From contig NZ_JAINVZ010000018.1 in NCBI RefSeq assembly GCF_019890615.1, positions 62,001 through 126,000 on the forward strand: a DNA stretch of 64,000 bases, read 5' to 3'. The notes below the pieces were generated by a model. That model ran no database searches. It saw only the letters and a program-made list of their open reading frames with translations, and was not told the DNA's origin. Position 1 is the first letter of the stretch. Each line of letters begins with the position of its first letter. Shown piece by piece: positions 29,084-37,187 of this stretch. The position numbers and the translations under genes were made by a program. The stretch comes from Streptantibioticus parmotrematis (GTDB taxonomy: Bacteria > Actinomycetota > Actinomycetes > Streptomycetales > Streptomycetaceae).

Positions 29084-30493
29084 ATGGAACTGCTGACCGC
29101 CCTGTCCGCGCCCGAACGGGACCGCGAGGACGCCGTGACGGTCGACGGGCGTTCGCTGTCGTACGAGGAACTGGCGGGCGCCGCGTCCGCCGTCGCCTCG
29201 CGCGTCGCCGGCGCCCCGGCGGTCGCGGTGCACGCCACTCCCACCCTGGAGACGGTGATCGCGGTCGTGGGCGGGCTGCTGGCGGGCGTGCGGGTGGTCC
29301 CGGTGCCGCCCGACGCGGGCACGGCCGAACGCGCGCACATCCTGCGCGACTCCGGCGCCACGCTGGTCCTGCGGGAGGCGGAGGACGCCGGCACAGACAC
29401 GTACGACGGGATCGAGACCGTTCCCGTACGCCCGGGCGAACGGGGGCGGTTCCGCGCGCCGCTGCCCGATCCCGAGGCGATCGCGCTCACGCTCTACACC
29501 TCCGGCACCACCGGCGCCCCCAAGGGCGTGCAGGTCTCCCGCCGTGCCGTCGCCGCCGACCTGGACGCGCTGGCCGACGCCTGGGCGTGGACCGCGGACG
29601 ACACGCTGGCGCACGGCCTGCCGCTGTTCCACGTGCACGGCCTCGTGCTGGGCGTGCTGGGCGCGTTGCGCACCGGCAGCCGCCTGGTGCACACCGGACG
29701 CCCGACCCCGCAGGCCTACGCGGCCGCGGGCGGGACGCTGTACTTCGGCGTGCCCACCGTCTGGTCGCGCGTGGCGCGCGAGCCGGAGGCGGCCAGGGCG
29801 CTGGCGTCGGCGCGGCTGCTGGTCTCCGGCAGCGCGCCGCTGCCCGAGCCGGTCTTCCGGGACCTGGCGGCCCTCACCGGCCAGTCCCCGGTGGAGCGTT
29901 ACGGCATGACCGAGACCCTGATCACGGTCTCCGCCCGGGCCGACGGCGAGCGGCGTCCCGCGTGCGTGGGGCGCCCGGTGGCGGGGGTGGCCACCCGGCT
30001 GGTCGCCGAGGACGGTTCGCCGGTGCCGTACGACGGGGCGACGGTGGGCGAGCTGCTGGTCGGCGGGCCCACGCTCTTCGACGGCTACCTCGGGCGGCCG
30101 GAGGCGACGCGGGCGGCGCTCACCGACGACGGCTTCTTCCGCACCGGCGACATGGCGGTCGTCGAGCCGGACGGCACCCACCGCATCGTCGGCCGCGCCT
30201 CGACCGACCTGATCAAGTCCGGCGGCTACCGCATCGGCGCGGGCGAGGTGGAGAGCGCGCTGCTCGACCACCCGGCGGTCGCCGAGGCCGCGGTGGTCGG
30301 CGCCCCGCACCCGGACCTCGGCCAGCAGATCGTGGCGTACGTGGTCGCCGACGGGGTGAGCGAGGGCGAGCTGGTCGCCTTCGTCGCTGACAGGCTCTCG
30401 GCGCACAAGCGGCCCCGGGCGGTCCGCTTCCTCGACGCCCTGCCGCGCAACGCGATGGGCAAGCCGGTCAAGAAGCTGCTGCCGCCGCTCTGA
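29084..30493 (+). CDS. MatB-like acyl-CoA (malonyl-CoA type) synthetase
   Basis: A 469-residue ANL-superfamily ligase. It shows the AMP-binding loop LYTSGTTGAPKG, the LPLFHVHGLVLGVLG region, YGMTET, FRTGDMAVVEPDG and the C-terminal hinge/lysine region ending PRNAMGKPVKKLLPPL. Length and the HGLPLFHVHGLVLG and YGMTETL stretches are those of MatB, which makes malonyl- and methylmalonyl-CoA from free diacids. ATG 29084 follows GAGGGGGAGA. Acid specificity is inferred from family likeness only. The gene's end is tandemly duplicated downstream. Confidence 0.85.
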   Translation: MELLTALSAPERDREDAVTVDGRSLSYEELAGAASAVASRVAGAPAVAVHATPTLETVIAVVGGLLAGVRVVPVPPDAGTAERAHILRDSGATLVLREAEDAGTDTYDGIETVPVRPGERGRFRAPLPDPEAIALTLYTSGTTGAPKGVQVSRRAVAADLDALADAWAWTADDTLAHGLPLFHVHGLVLGVLGALRTGSRLVHTGRPTPQAYAAAGGTLYFGVPTVWSRVAREPEAARALASARLLVSGSAPLPEPVFRDLAALTGQSPVERYGMTETLITVSARADGERRPACVGRPVAGVATRLVAEDGSPVPYDGATVGELLVGGPTLFDGYLGRPEATRAALTDDGFFRTGDMAVVEPDGTHRIVGRASTDLIKSGGYRIGAGEVESALLDHPAVAEAAVVGAPHPDLGQQIVAYVVADGVSEGELVAFVADRLSAHKRPRAVRFLDALPRNAMGKPVKKLLPPL

Positions 30494-30575
30494 TCCGCGA
30501 GTAGGCCTGGAGCTGCTGCCGCCGCTCTGATCCGCGAGTAGGCCTGGAGCTGCTGCCGCCACTCTGATCCGCGAG
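30474..30575 (+). repeat. 37-bp tandem duplication spanning the synthetase stop codon
   Basis: Units 30474-30510 and 30511-30547 are identical over 37 bp; a third, partial unit 30548-30575 has one change. Each contains the codons for LLPPL and the TGA stop. Downstream to about 30725 the sequence continues with decayed CTGCCGCCGCT-type copies. Confidence 0.92.
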
Positions 30576-31031
30576 CCCGGCCAGGGCTGCCGCCGCAGCT
30601 CCACGCCCCAGGCCGGACCGCTGCCGCCGCCGCTCCACGACCCGGGCCGGACCTCCGCCCCTACCGCCGCTACCGCCGCTCCACGACGCAGGCCGTCAAG
30701 ATCCGCTGCCGCCGCTCTGGTCCCCCTGCTGCCCTCGTGGTAGACGCCGGGCCCGGATCTCGTCCCCGAGGCGGATGCCGTACGACGGCTGAATCCCGTA
30801 GAACATAAGCGGCGAAATCCGGCGAACAGTCGATCTCGTCAGGTGACGCAGGCGGAGGAATCCGGACGAACGGGGGTCCATGGAATCAACTTGCCGGTCG
30901 GCAATTAAGCTTTCTACGATGCACGCGCAAGCCCATTAGTCGGCCGGTAGCTGATCCGGTCGGCGTCGCCGATGCCCGGGTTCCCGCTCCAAGGGTGGCG
31001 GTGATTTGTCCTGCCTGGAGGCAGCACCGGA
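30576..31031 (+). other. Non-coding stretch with decayed repeats and MMPL promoter
   Basis: No gene is supported. The first 150 bases are degenerate CTGCCGCC/CTCCACGA repeats. A promoter and palindrome lie at 30891-30920, and GGAGG at 31016-31020 serves the transporter gene. Confidence 0.6.
30891..30920 (+). promoter_or_regulatory. Promoter and overlapping palindrome for the MMPL transporter
   Basis: TTGCCG (30891-30896), 18-bp spacer, TACGAT (30915-30920). The -35 is the left arm of a perfect palindrome TTGCCGGTCGGCAA (30891-30904), a likely operator that would block sigma binding. The predicted leader is about 105 nt. Confidence 0.6.
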
Positions 31032-33185
31032 ATGTTCCACCGCATAGGACGCACCGTCGTCCGCCATCCCATATGGACCATCGTGGCGTGGGTGATAGCC
31101 GCCGTCGCGATCGTCGCCACCGCACCGAGCCTGCCGTCCAACAGTGACGAGTCGAGCTTCCTGCCCAAGAGCTACGAGTCGATCCAGGCGGCCGACCTCC
31201 AGCAGAAGGCGTTCCCCAGCGCCTTCACGCCGTCCGCCATCGTCCTGTACCAGCGCACCGACGGCCAGAAGCTGACGCCCGCTGACCTCAAGGACGCGGC
31301 GCGGGTCACCGCGCAGCTCGGCGGCGCGCACATCGACCAGGTCCAGAAGGTCGTCCCCGGCCCGCCGTCCAAGGACGGCAAGTACGACATGGGCCTGGTC
31401 CAGATGGACAGCAAGAACGCGGGCCAGCCGGTGCAGAACACCGCGGCCCAGAAGCTGCGCGACGACGTCAAGAAGTTCACCGCCGGGACCCATCTGAACG
31501 CCAAGGTCGGCGGGTCCGCCGCGCAGGCGCTCGACCAGCAGGACTCCTCCAAGCGCGGCCAGGCGCTCATCGGCGTCGGCACCTTCGTGATCATCCTGGT
31601 CACGCTGCTGATCATCTTCCGGGCGCCACTCCTCGCGATCCTGCCACTGATCCTCATCGGCGTGGTCGCGGGCGTCGCCAACGGACTGATCGCCTACGCC
31701 ACCAAGCTGTTCGGCCTCCAGGCCAACAGTTCGGTCTCCTCGATCCTGATCGTGGTGCTCTTCGGCGTCGGAACGGACTACTTCCTGTTCCTGATGTTCC
31801 GATATCGCGAACGGCTGCGGGCCGGTGACGAGCCCAAGGAGGCGATGGTCAACGCGGTCGGCCGGGTCGGCGAGGCGATCGCCTCGGCCGCGGGCGCCGT
31901 CGTCATCGCCTTCCTCGCGCTGACCCTGTCCACCCTGGGCTTCCTCAAGCAGATGGGCCCGGCGCTCGCCATCGCGGTGGCCGCGACGCTCATCGCGGGC
32001 CTGACGCTGATCCCCGCGGTCGTCTCGCTGATCGGCCCACGGATCTTCTGGCCGTCGAAGTCCTGGCAGAACGAGCCGGACAACGCGCGGTTCGCCGCGC
32101 TCGGCCGCACCGTCAAGCGCCGTCCGGCGCTGGCCGCCGCGGTCTCCGGCGTGATCATGGTCGCGCTGGCGATGGGCACCCTCGGCTTCAAGGCCACCTT
32201 CGACCTGGCCGCGGGCTCGATGCCCAAGACCAAGGAGTCGATGGTCGTCCAGACCGAGATGCAGAACGCCTACTCGGCGGGCGCCGCCGAGCCGACTTCC
32301 GTCTACCTCACCAGCACCGACGGCAAGCCGCTCGACAAGGCCGAGCTGCCCTCGTACGCCACCAGGCTCAGCGGTGTCGACGGGGTGGCCAGTGCCAAGC
32401 TCGCCGCGCTCAACCCGCAGGGCACGACCGCCGACTTCACGGTCACGCTCAAGTACGACGCGGCCAGCGACAAGGCGCTCAGCACGGTCGGCGACGTGCG
32501 CACCGTCGCCCACGCCGACGCGCCCACCGGGACCAAGGCGCTGGTCGGCGGCATGTCCGCGATCTACTCGGACATCAACAAGGCGGTCGACCACGACTAC
32601 AAGACGGTCTTCCCGGTCGCCGCACTGCTGATCATGGTGATCCTGGGACTGCTGCTGCGCAGCGTGGTCGCGCCCTGGTACCTGATGGCGTCCGTGGGCC
32701 TCGGCTTCGGCGCCACCCTCGGCTCGACGGTGCTCCTCTTCCAGAAGGCGCAGGGGCATTCGGGCCTGATGTTCATGCTGCCGGTGATCATGTACCTCTT
32801 CGTGGTCGCCATCGGCACGGACTACAACATCCTGATGATCGCCCGGCTGCGCGAGGAGGCCCGCGAGGGCCGCGAGCCGCGCGAGGCCGCCAGCATGGCG
32901 CTGCGGCACGCCGGTCCGACGGTGGCGGCGGCCGGGTTCATCCTGGCGGCGACCTTCGCCACCATGATGCTCGCCGGCAACTCGATGCTGACCGAGATGG
33001 GCTTCGCGGTCTCCTTCGGCATCATCGTGGCCGCGTTCGTGATGGCGATGTTCTTCACGCCGTCGCTGACCGCGCTCATCGGGCACGCCGCCTGGTGGCC
33101 GGGCCACGCCGACCGCGGCGAGTCCTCCCACGAGGTCTCCGGCGGCCGGTCGCCGGAGCGGGAGCTGAACCGGTCGAGCAGGTGA
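31032..33185 (+). CDS. MMPL/RND-family membrane transporter
   Basis: A 717-residue protein with two halves, each a single helix, an extracytoplasmic domain and five to six clustered helices. Features: VVRHPIWTIVAWVIAAVAIVATAPS at the start; the proton-relay region GVGTDYFLFLMFRYRERLRAG in the first half and IGTDYNILMIARLREEAREG in the second, as in MmpL proteins. These export lipids, siderophores or drugs. ATG 31032 follows GGAGG. Likely controlled by a repressor binding the palindrome in its promoter; no adjacent TetR gene is seen. Substrate unknown. Confidence 0.93.
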   Translation: MFHRIGRTVVRHPIWTIVAWVIAAVAIVATAPSLPSNSDESSFLPKSYESIQAADLQQKAFPSAFTPSAIVLYQRTDGQKLTPADLKDAARVTAQLGGAHIDQVQKVVPGPPSKDGKYDMGLVQMDSKNAGQPVQNTAAQKLRDDVKKFTAGTHLNAKVGGSAAQALDQQDSSKRGQALIGVGTFVIILVTLLIIFRAPLLAILPLILIGVVAGVANGLIAYATKLFGLQANSSVSSILIVVLFGVGTDYFLFLMFRYRERLRAGDEPKEAMVNAVGRVGEAIASAAGAVVIAFLALTLSTLGFLKQMGPALAIAVAATLIAGLTLIPAVVSLIGPRIFWPSKSWQNEPDNARFAALGRTVKRRPALAAAVSGVIMVALAMGTLGFKATFDLAAGSMPKTKESMVVQTEMQNAYSAGAAEPTSVYLTSTDGKPLDKAELPSYATRLSGVDGVASAKLAALNPQGTTADFTVTLKYDAASDKALSTVGDVRTVAHADAPTGTKALVGGMSAIYSDINKAVDHDYKTVFPVAALLIMVILGLLLRSVVAPWYLMASVGLGFGATLGSTVLLFQKAQGHSGLMFMLPVIMYLFVVAIGTDYNILMIARLREEAREGREPREAASMALRHAGPTVAAAGFILAATFATMMLAGNSMLTEMGFAVSFGIIVAAFVMAMFFTPSLTALIGHAAWWPGHADRGESSHEVSGGRSPERELNRSSR

Positions 33186-33331
33186 CGGCCGGCTAGCGGG
33201 CGGGAAATAACCCTCCGCGTCCGGCAGTTGGCCGGAAGGACAACGGAGGACGAGCGGTGGCCAGGGGCCGACCGCGCGGTGCGAACCGTGCGGCCGGCCC
33301 CTCGTCGTACCGCCCGACGGGAGGAACACCG

Positions 33332-34342
33332 ATGACGGAACGCACCGGCCGGATCACGGTGGGCGTGGTGGGCGTGGGCAACTGCGTCGCGTCGCTCGTG
33401 CAGGGCGTGGAGTTCTACGCGGACGCGCCCGACGACGCCCCGGGGCTGACCCGCCCGGTGTGCGCCGGGTACGCGGTCGCGGACGTCGCCTTCACCGCCG
33501 CGTTCGACGTGGACGCGGGCAAGATCGGCAAGGACCTGTCCGAGGCCGTCTGGGCGGAGCCGAACAACGCCTCGCGCTTCGCCGACGTGCCGCACCTCGG
33601 TGTGCCGGTCGACGACGGGGTGCTGGCGGACGGCGTGGGAGCGGGCACCGCGCCGCACATCGAGACCTCCGGCCACGCCTCGGTGGAGGACGTGGCGCGG
33701 CGGCTGACCGAGACGGGCACCCGGGTGCTGGTCAACTTCCTTCCCACCGGCAGCCAGTCGGCGACCGAGGCGTACGCGCAGGCCGCGCTGCGCGCCGGGT
33801 GCGCCTTCGTCAACTGCATGCCCGCACGCGTCGCCCGCGAGCCGCGGTGGGCGCGGGCCTTCGCGGACGCGGGGCTGCCGCTGATCGGGGACGACCTGAA
33901 GAGCCAGTTCGGTTCGACGCTGGTGCACCACGCGCTGCTGGACGCGCTCGCCGCGGGCGGCGTACGGCTGCGCGACACCTACCAGTTGAACAACGGCGGC
34001 AACATGGACTTCCTCAACCTGCGCGACCCGGAGCGGATGCGGAGCAAGAAGGAGACCAAGGCGCGGGGGATGGGCGCGGGCGCCGGGGCGCCGCGGGTGC
34101 ACGTGGGCGCCGAGTACGTGCCGTTCCTCGCGGACCGCAAGGTGGCCTACATCCGGGTCGAGGCCGAGGCGTTCGGCGGGACGCCGGTCGAGATCGACCT
34201 GCGGATGTGCGTCGAGGACTCGCCCAGCGCCGCGGGCAACGTCCTGGACGCCGTGCGGTACGCGCAGGCCGCGCTGGACGCCGGGCACGGCGGGGTGCTG
34301 GCGGAGGCGTCGGCGGCGCTGATGAAGGCGCCGACGGACTGA
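33332..34342 (+). CDS. Inositol-3-phosphate synthase family protein
   Basis: A 336-residue NAD-dependent enzyme with VGVVGVGNCVASLVQGVEFY at the N-terminus, NFLPTGSQSATEAYAQAAL, KSQFGSTLVHHALLDAL and NNGGNMDFLNL, the core blocks of actinobacterial myo-inositol-1-phosphate synthase. It converts glucose-6-phosphate to inositol phosphate, feeding mycothiol and phosphatidylinositol. ATG 33332 has GGGAGGA 7 nt before; a GTG at 33257 with GGAGGA also looks usable and would add 25 basic residues. The region around 100-130 (VGAGTAPHIETSGHAS) differs from the main-copy enzyme as I know it, so it may be a paralogue. Confidence 0.83.
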   Translation: MTERTGRITVGVVGVGNCVASLVQGVEFYADAPDDAPGLTRPVCAGYAVADVAFTAAFDVDAGKIGKDLSEAVWAEPNNASRFADVPHLGVPVDDGVLADGVGAGTAPHIETSGHASVEDVARRLTETGTRVLVNFLPTGSQSATEAYAQAALRAGCAFVNCMPARVAREPRWARAFADAGLPLIGDDLKSQFGSTLVHHALLDALAAGGVRLRDTYQLNNGGNMDFLNLRDPERMRSKKETKARGMGAGAGAPRVHVGAEYVPFLADRKVAYIRVEAEAFGGTPVEIDLRMCVEDSPSAAGNVLDAVRYAQAALDAGHGGVLAEASAALMKAPTD

Positions 34343-34374
34343 GGCGTCGCGTCGATGGGCTGAGGCGTGCGCGA
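34333..34374 (+). repeat. 21-bp duplication spanning the stop codon of the inositol-phosphate synthase gene
   Basis: GACGGACTGAGGCGTCGCGTC (34333-34353, containing TGA 34340-34342) is followed directly by GATGGGCTGAGGCGTGCGCGA (34354-34374); 15 or so of 21 positions match, with CTGAGGCGT identical. Confidence 0.65.
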
Positions 34375-34529
34375 ACGCGCGCGGGCGGCCTGACGCGTCG
34401 TGGGTCCGCGGCCGTCGCGTACGCGAGGTGCCCGTAGGCCGCCCGCCCTTTCTCCCCCGTGGACAGGGCAGGCGACCCGGGGATCCCATCGTCGCCGGGG
34501 GGTGAGACGTGATCAAGTGCGATCCTCTG

Positions 34530-34535
34530 TACGAT
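34530..34535 (+). promoter_or_regulatory. -10 hexamer 6 nt before the LysR gene (leaderless candidate) beside a palindrome
   Basis: TACGAT ends 6 nt before GTG 34542. GTAAG 34538-34542 and CTTAC 34548-34552 form an inverted repeat over the start codon that could serve autoregulation. Confidence 0.45.
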
Positions 34536-34541
34536 CGGTAA

Positions 34542-35417
34542 GTGCCGCTTACCGAACTCGGGGAGCTGGAGGCGTTCCTCGCCCTGTCGGAGGAACTCCA
34601 CTTCGCCCGCGCCGCCGAACGGCTCGGGCTCTCCCGGCCCCGGGTCAGCCAGCTCATCCAGTCGCTGGAACGCCGCGTCGGCGGGCGGCTGTTCGACCGC
34701 ACCAGCCGCCGGGTCGCGCTCACCCCCTCCGGACGGTTCCTGCTGGACCGGGTCAAGCCGAGCTTCGAGGGCGTACGCCGGGCGATCGAGGAGACCCGGG
34801 CGTACGCGCGGGAGCTGCGCATCGGGTTCCTCGGGCCGTTCCTCGGCGCGGTGGACGCGGCGGTCACCGCCTTCCGCGCGACCCATCCGGGGTGGCCGGT
34901 CAGCATGACCGAGACCCGCTGGGGCGACTACTTCGGTCCGCTGCGCCGCGCCGAGGTGGACCTGCTGGTGAGCATCTGGCCGGTGCGCGAGCTGGACCTG
35001 ACGACCGGGCCGGTGATCGCCGAGTACCCCCGGGTGCTGGCCGTCGCCGCCGACCACCCGCTGGCGCGGCGGGAGTCGGTGGACGCCGACGAGCTGTCCG
35101 CGTACACGATGGTCGAGCTGCCCCGGGCGACGCCGTCCGAGGTGCGGGAGGGCTTCCTGCCGCCGAGCACGCCGGACGGGCGGCCCATCGCGCGCGGCGG
35201 GGAGGTCAAGACGCAGCACGAGATGCTCAGCCGGGTCGCCACCAGCCGCGAGGTGTGCCCCACGTCCACCGCGCTGATGGAGGCCTACCGGCACCCGGGC
35301 GTGCGGTTCCTGCCGCTCACCGGTCTGCCGCCCGCCCGGGCCGTGGTGAGCTGGCGCACGGCCGGGGAGAGCGCCGGGATCCTGGAATTCGTCGCGTCGC
35401 TGCCGTCCCTGCCCTAG
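34542..35417 (+). CDS. LysR-family transcriptional regulator
   Basis: A 291-residue regulator. The winged HTH (LTELGELEAFLALSEELHFARAAERLGLSRPRVSQLIQSLERRVGGRLFDRTSRRVALTP) is canonical, followed by a two-lobed substrate-binding domain starting near residue 90 (LRIGFLG). It is transcribed away from the inositol gene in the same direction and is followed by an RpiR-family regulator. Ligand and targets unknown. GTG 34542 lacks a Shine-Dalgarno, in keeping with a leaderless transcript. Confidence 0.92.
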   Translation: MPLTELGELEAFLALSEELHFARAAERLGLSRPRVSQLIQSLERRVGGRLFDRTSRRVALTPSGRFLLDRVKPSFEGVRRAIEETRAYARELRIGFLGPFLGAVDAAVTAFRATHPGWPVSMTETRWGDYFGPLRRAEVDLLVSIWPVRELDLTTGPVIAEYPRVLAVAADHPLARRESVDADELSAYTMVELPRATPSEVREGFLPPSTPDGRPIARGGEVKTQHEMLSRVATSREVCPTSTALMEAYRHPGVRFLPLTGLPPARAVVSWRTAGESAGILEFVASLPSLP

Positions 35418-35585
35418 TCTCGTCAGCCCGCGGTGGCACCGTCGCCCCGCGCGAGGCGGTCGCGGAATCCGCGGCCGGGCCGACGTCCGCCATGCGGAAG
35501 GCGTCTGGCCTGTATGTATGGCGTCATGCACAATCGTGGGACGCTGAATGGGAACCCAGCAGCGGGGCCAGGCCAGGAGGGCGCG

Positions 35586-36428
35586 ATGGCGACACAGGAC
35601 GGTGGAGCCGCCCGCTTGATGCAGCTCTTCGACGGGCACCGGCTGACCCCGACCCAGCGCCGTATCGCGCACTGCCTGGTGCGCCGGGCGGCCGACGCGC
35701 CGTTCCTGTCCAGCGTGGAGGTCGCGGAGCTGGCCGGGGTCAGCCAGCCGTCGGTGACCCGGTTCGCGGTGGCGCTGGGCTTCGACGGCTATCCGGCGCT
35801 CCGCCGCCACCTGCGCGAGGTCGCCCCGGCACCGCAGGCGCCGCGCGAGGAGACCTACAACGAGTACCAGCAGGCGGTGCACGCGGAGATCGACAACCTC
35901 CAGCAGCTCGCCGTGCTCCTCGCCGACCCCGAGCCGGTGGTGCGCGCCGGGCGGCTGATGGCCGCCTCCCGGCCGCTGCCGGTGCTGGGACTGCGGGCCG
36001 CCGGGCCGCAGGCGGGCGGCTTCGCGTACTTCGCCGCCAAGGTCCACCCCGACGTGCGGCTGCTGGACGAGAGCGGCTCGATGCTCGCCGACCGGCTGGA
36101 CGCCGCCGCCCGGGCCGGGGCGAGCGCGCTGCTGTGCTTCGCGCTGCCCCGGCACCCGCGCGAGGTGGTCGAGGCGCTGGAGTACGCCAAGGGCCTCGGG
36201 CTCACCGTCGTCACCGTCGCCGACAGCTCGTTCGCGCCGGTCGCGAAGTTCTCCGACGTGCTGATCCCGGCCGCGGTCGGCGCCGGGCTGATGTTCGACA
36301 CGGCGTGCGCGCCGATGATGCTGGGCCGGGTGCTGCTGGAGTCGATGTGCGACGACCTGCCCGACGCCCAGGCGCGTCTGGAGGAGTTCGACGCGCGGGC
36401 GACGGCGCGGGGACTGTTCGTCGACTAG
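35586..36428 (+). CDS. MurR/RpiR-family transcriptional regulator
   Basis: A 280-residue regulator with an N-terminal HTH_6 domain (LTPTQRRIAHCLVRRAADAPFLSSVEVAELAGVSQPSVTRFAVALGFDGYPALRRHL) and a C-terminal SIS sugar-phosphate-binding-like domain (about 125-260). ATG 35586 follows CCAGGAGGG by 5 nt. RpiR proteins usually sense a metabolite of the operon they control; the hut operon 2.3 kb downstream is a plausible target because RpiR-type HutR proteins exist elsewhere, but the link here is inference. Alternative: it serves a sugar or cell-wall operon outside the window. Confidence 0.9.
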   Translation: MATQDGGAARLMQLFDGHRLTPTQRRIAHCLVRRAADAPFLSSVEVAELAGVSQPSVTRFAVALGFDGYPALRRHLREVAPAPQAPREETYNEYQQAVHAEIDNLQQLAVLLADPEPVVRAGRLMAASRPLPVLGLRAAGPQAGGFAYFAAKVHPDVRLLDESGSMLADRLDAAARAGASALLCFALPRHPREVVEALEYAKGLGLTVVTVADSSFAPVAKFSDVLIPAAVGAGLMFDTACAPMMLGRVLLESMCDDLPDAQARLEEFDARATARGLFVD

Positions 36429-36589
36429 GGCCTCGGCCCGCCGAGCAACGGGCGGTTCCTCTACGGCCGGCCGGCCCGGGGCAGCCGTCGGACCGAACCG
36501 TTTCCCCATGTACGTCTAACAGAATTTTGAGGTTCGCTGAGTAGCCTCCGAGGCGTCATCTTGTCGAAGCGTGGCGGAGGAGGACGGTC

Positions 36590-37165
36590 GTGGTGGGGCG
36601 CGGGGCGTATGCGCTGGCTCGGGTCGCGGTGATGGTACGGACGGCCGCGCGGTGGCTGTGGTGGACCGGAGTGCTCGCCGCGGTCGGCGGCGTCTTCGTG
36701 CCGGGGTTCACCGGGCGGCGGATCGGACTGCTCGCCGGGGCGGCCGCCTTCCTGATCGCCGCCGTCGTCACGTTCGCCGTCCGCGCCGGGCGCTACACCG
36801 CGCTGGCCGACGCCTCCACCAAGGCCGCGAAGGCGGTCGTCCTCCAGGACCGCGGGGTCACCGCGCGGCTGTGGATCCGGCGGTGGCGCTGGTGGCTGCT
36901 GCTCGCCCTGCTGGTGGCGGTCGGCTCCTCGGTGGCGCTGCCCGCCGCGGGCGGCCTGCTGATGGCCGGGGCCGGTGCCGGGCTGTGGGCGAAGTCGGTA
37001 CGGATCGGCCGCTGGGAGCGAGCGCACGAGGCGCTGCTGTGGGTGCGCCCGGAGTGGACGCGCCGCGGGCCCGCGGGCAAGGCCGTGAAGTCGTACCTGC
37101 GGACCGGACCGGTCGCGGGGGACGCCCGCCCCGGCGGCGCCCGCCGCAGGCTCGCGCCCGCCTGA
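36590..37165 (+). CDS. Conserved hypothetical membrane protein, four TM segments
   Basis: A 191-residue protein with hydrophobic segments near 18-35, 43-62, 100-118 and 120-140, a basic loop rich in Trp/Arg (LWIRRWRWWLLLA), and a charged basic tail. GTG 36590 has GGAGGACGG upstream; a second GTG follows immediately. I do not recognise the family. It is convergent with the decarboxylase gene 22 nt away. Confidence 0.75.
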   Translation: MVGRGAYALARVAVMVRTAARWLWWTGVLAAVGGVFVPGFTGRRIGLLAGAAAFLIAAVVTFAVRAGRYTALADASTKAAKAVVLQDRGVTARLWIRRWRWWLLLALLVAVGSSVALPAAGGLLMAGAGAGLWAKSVRIGRWERAHEALLWVRPEWTRRGPAGKAVKSYLRTGPVAGDARPGGARRRLAPA

Positions 37166-37187
37166 GCCGCGCCGACCCGGCGGCGGT

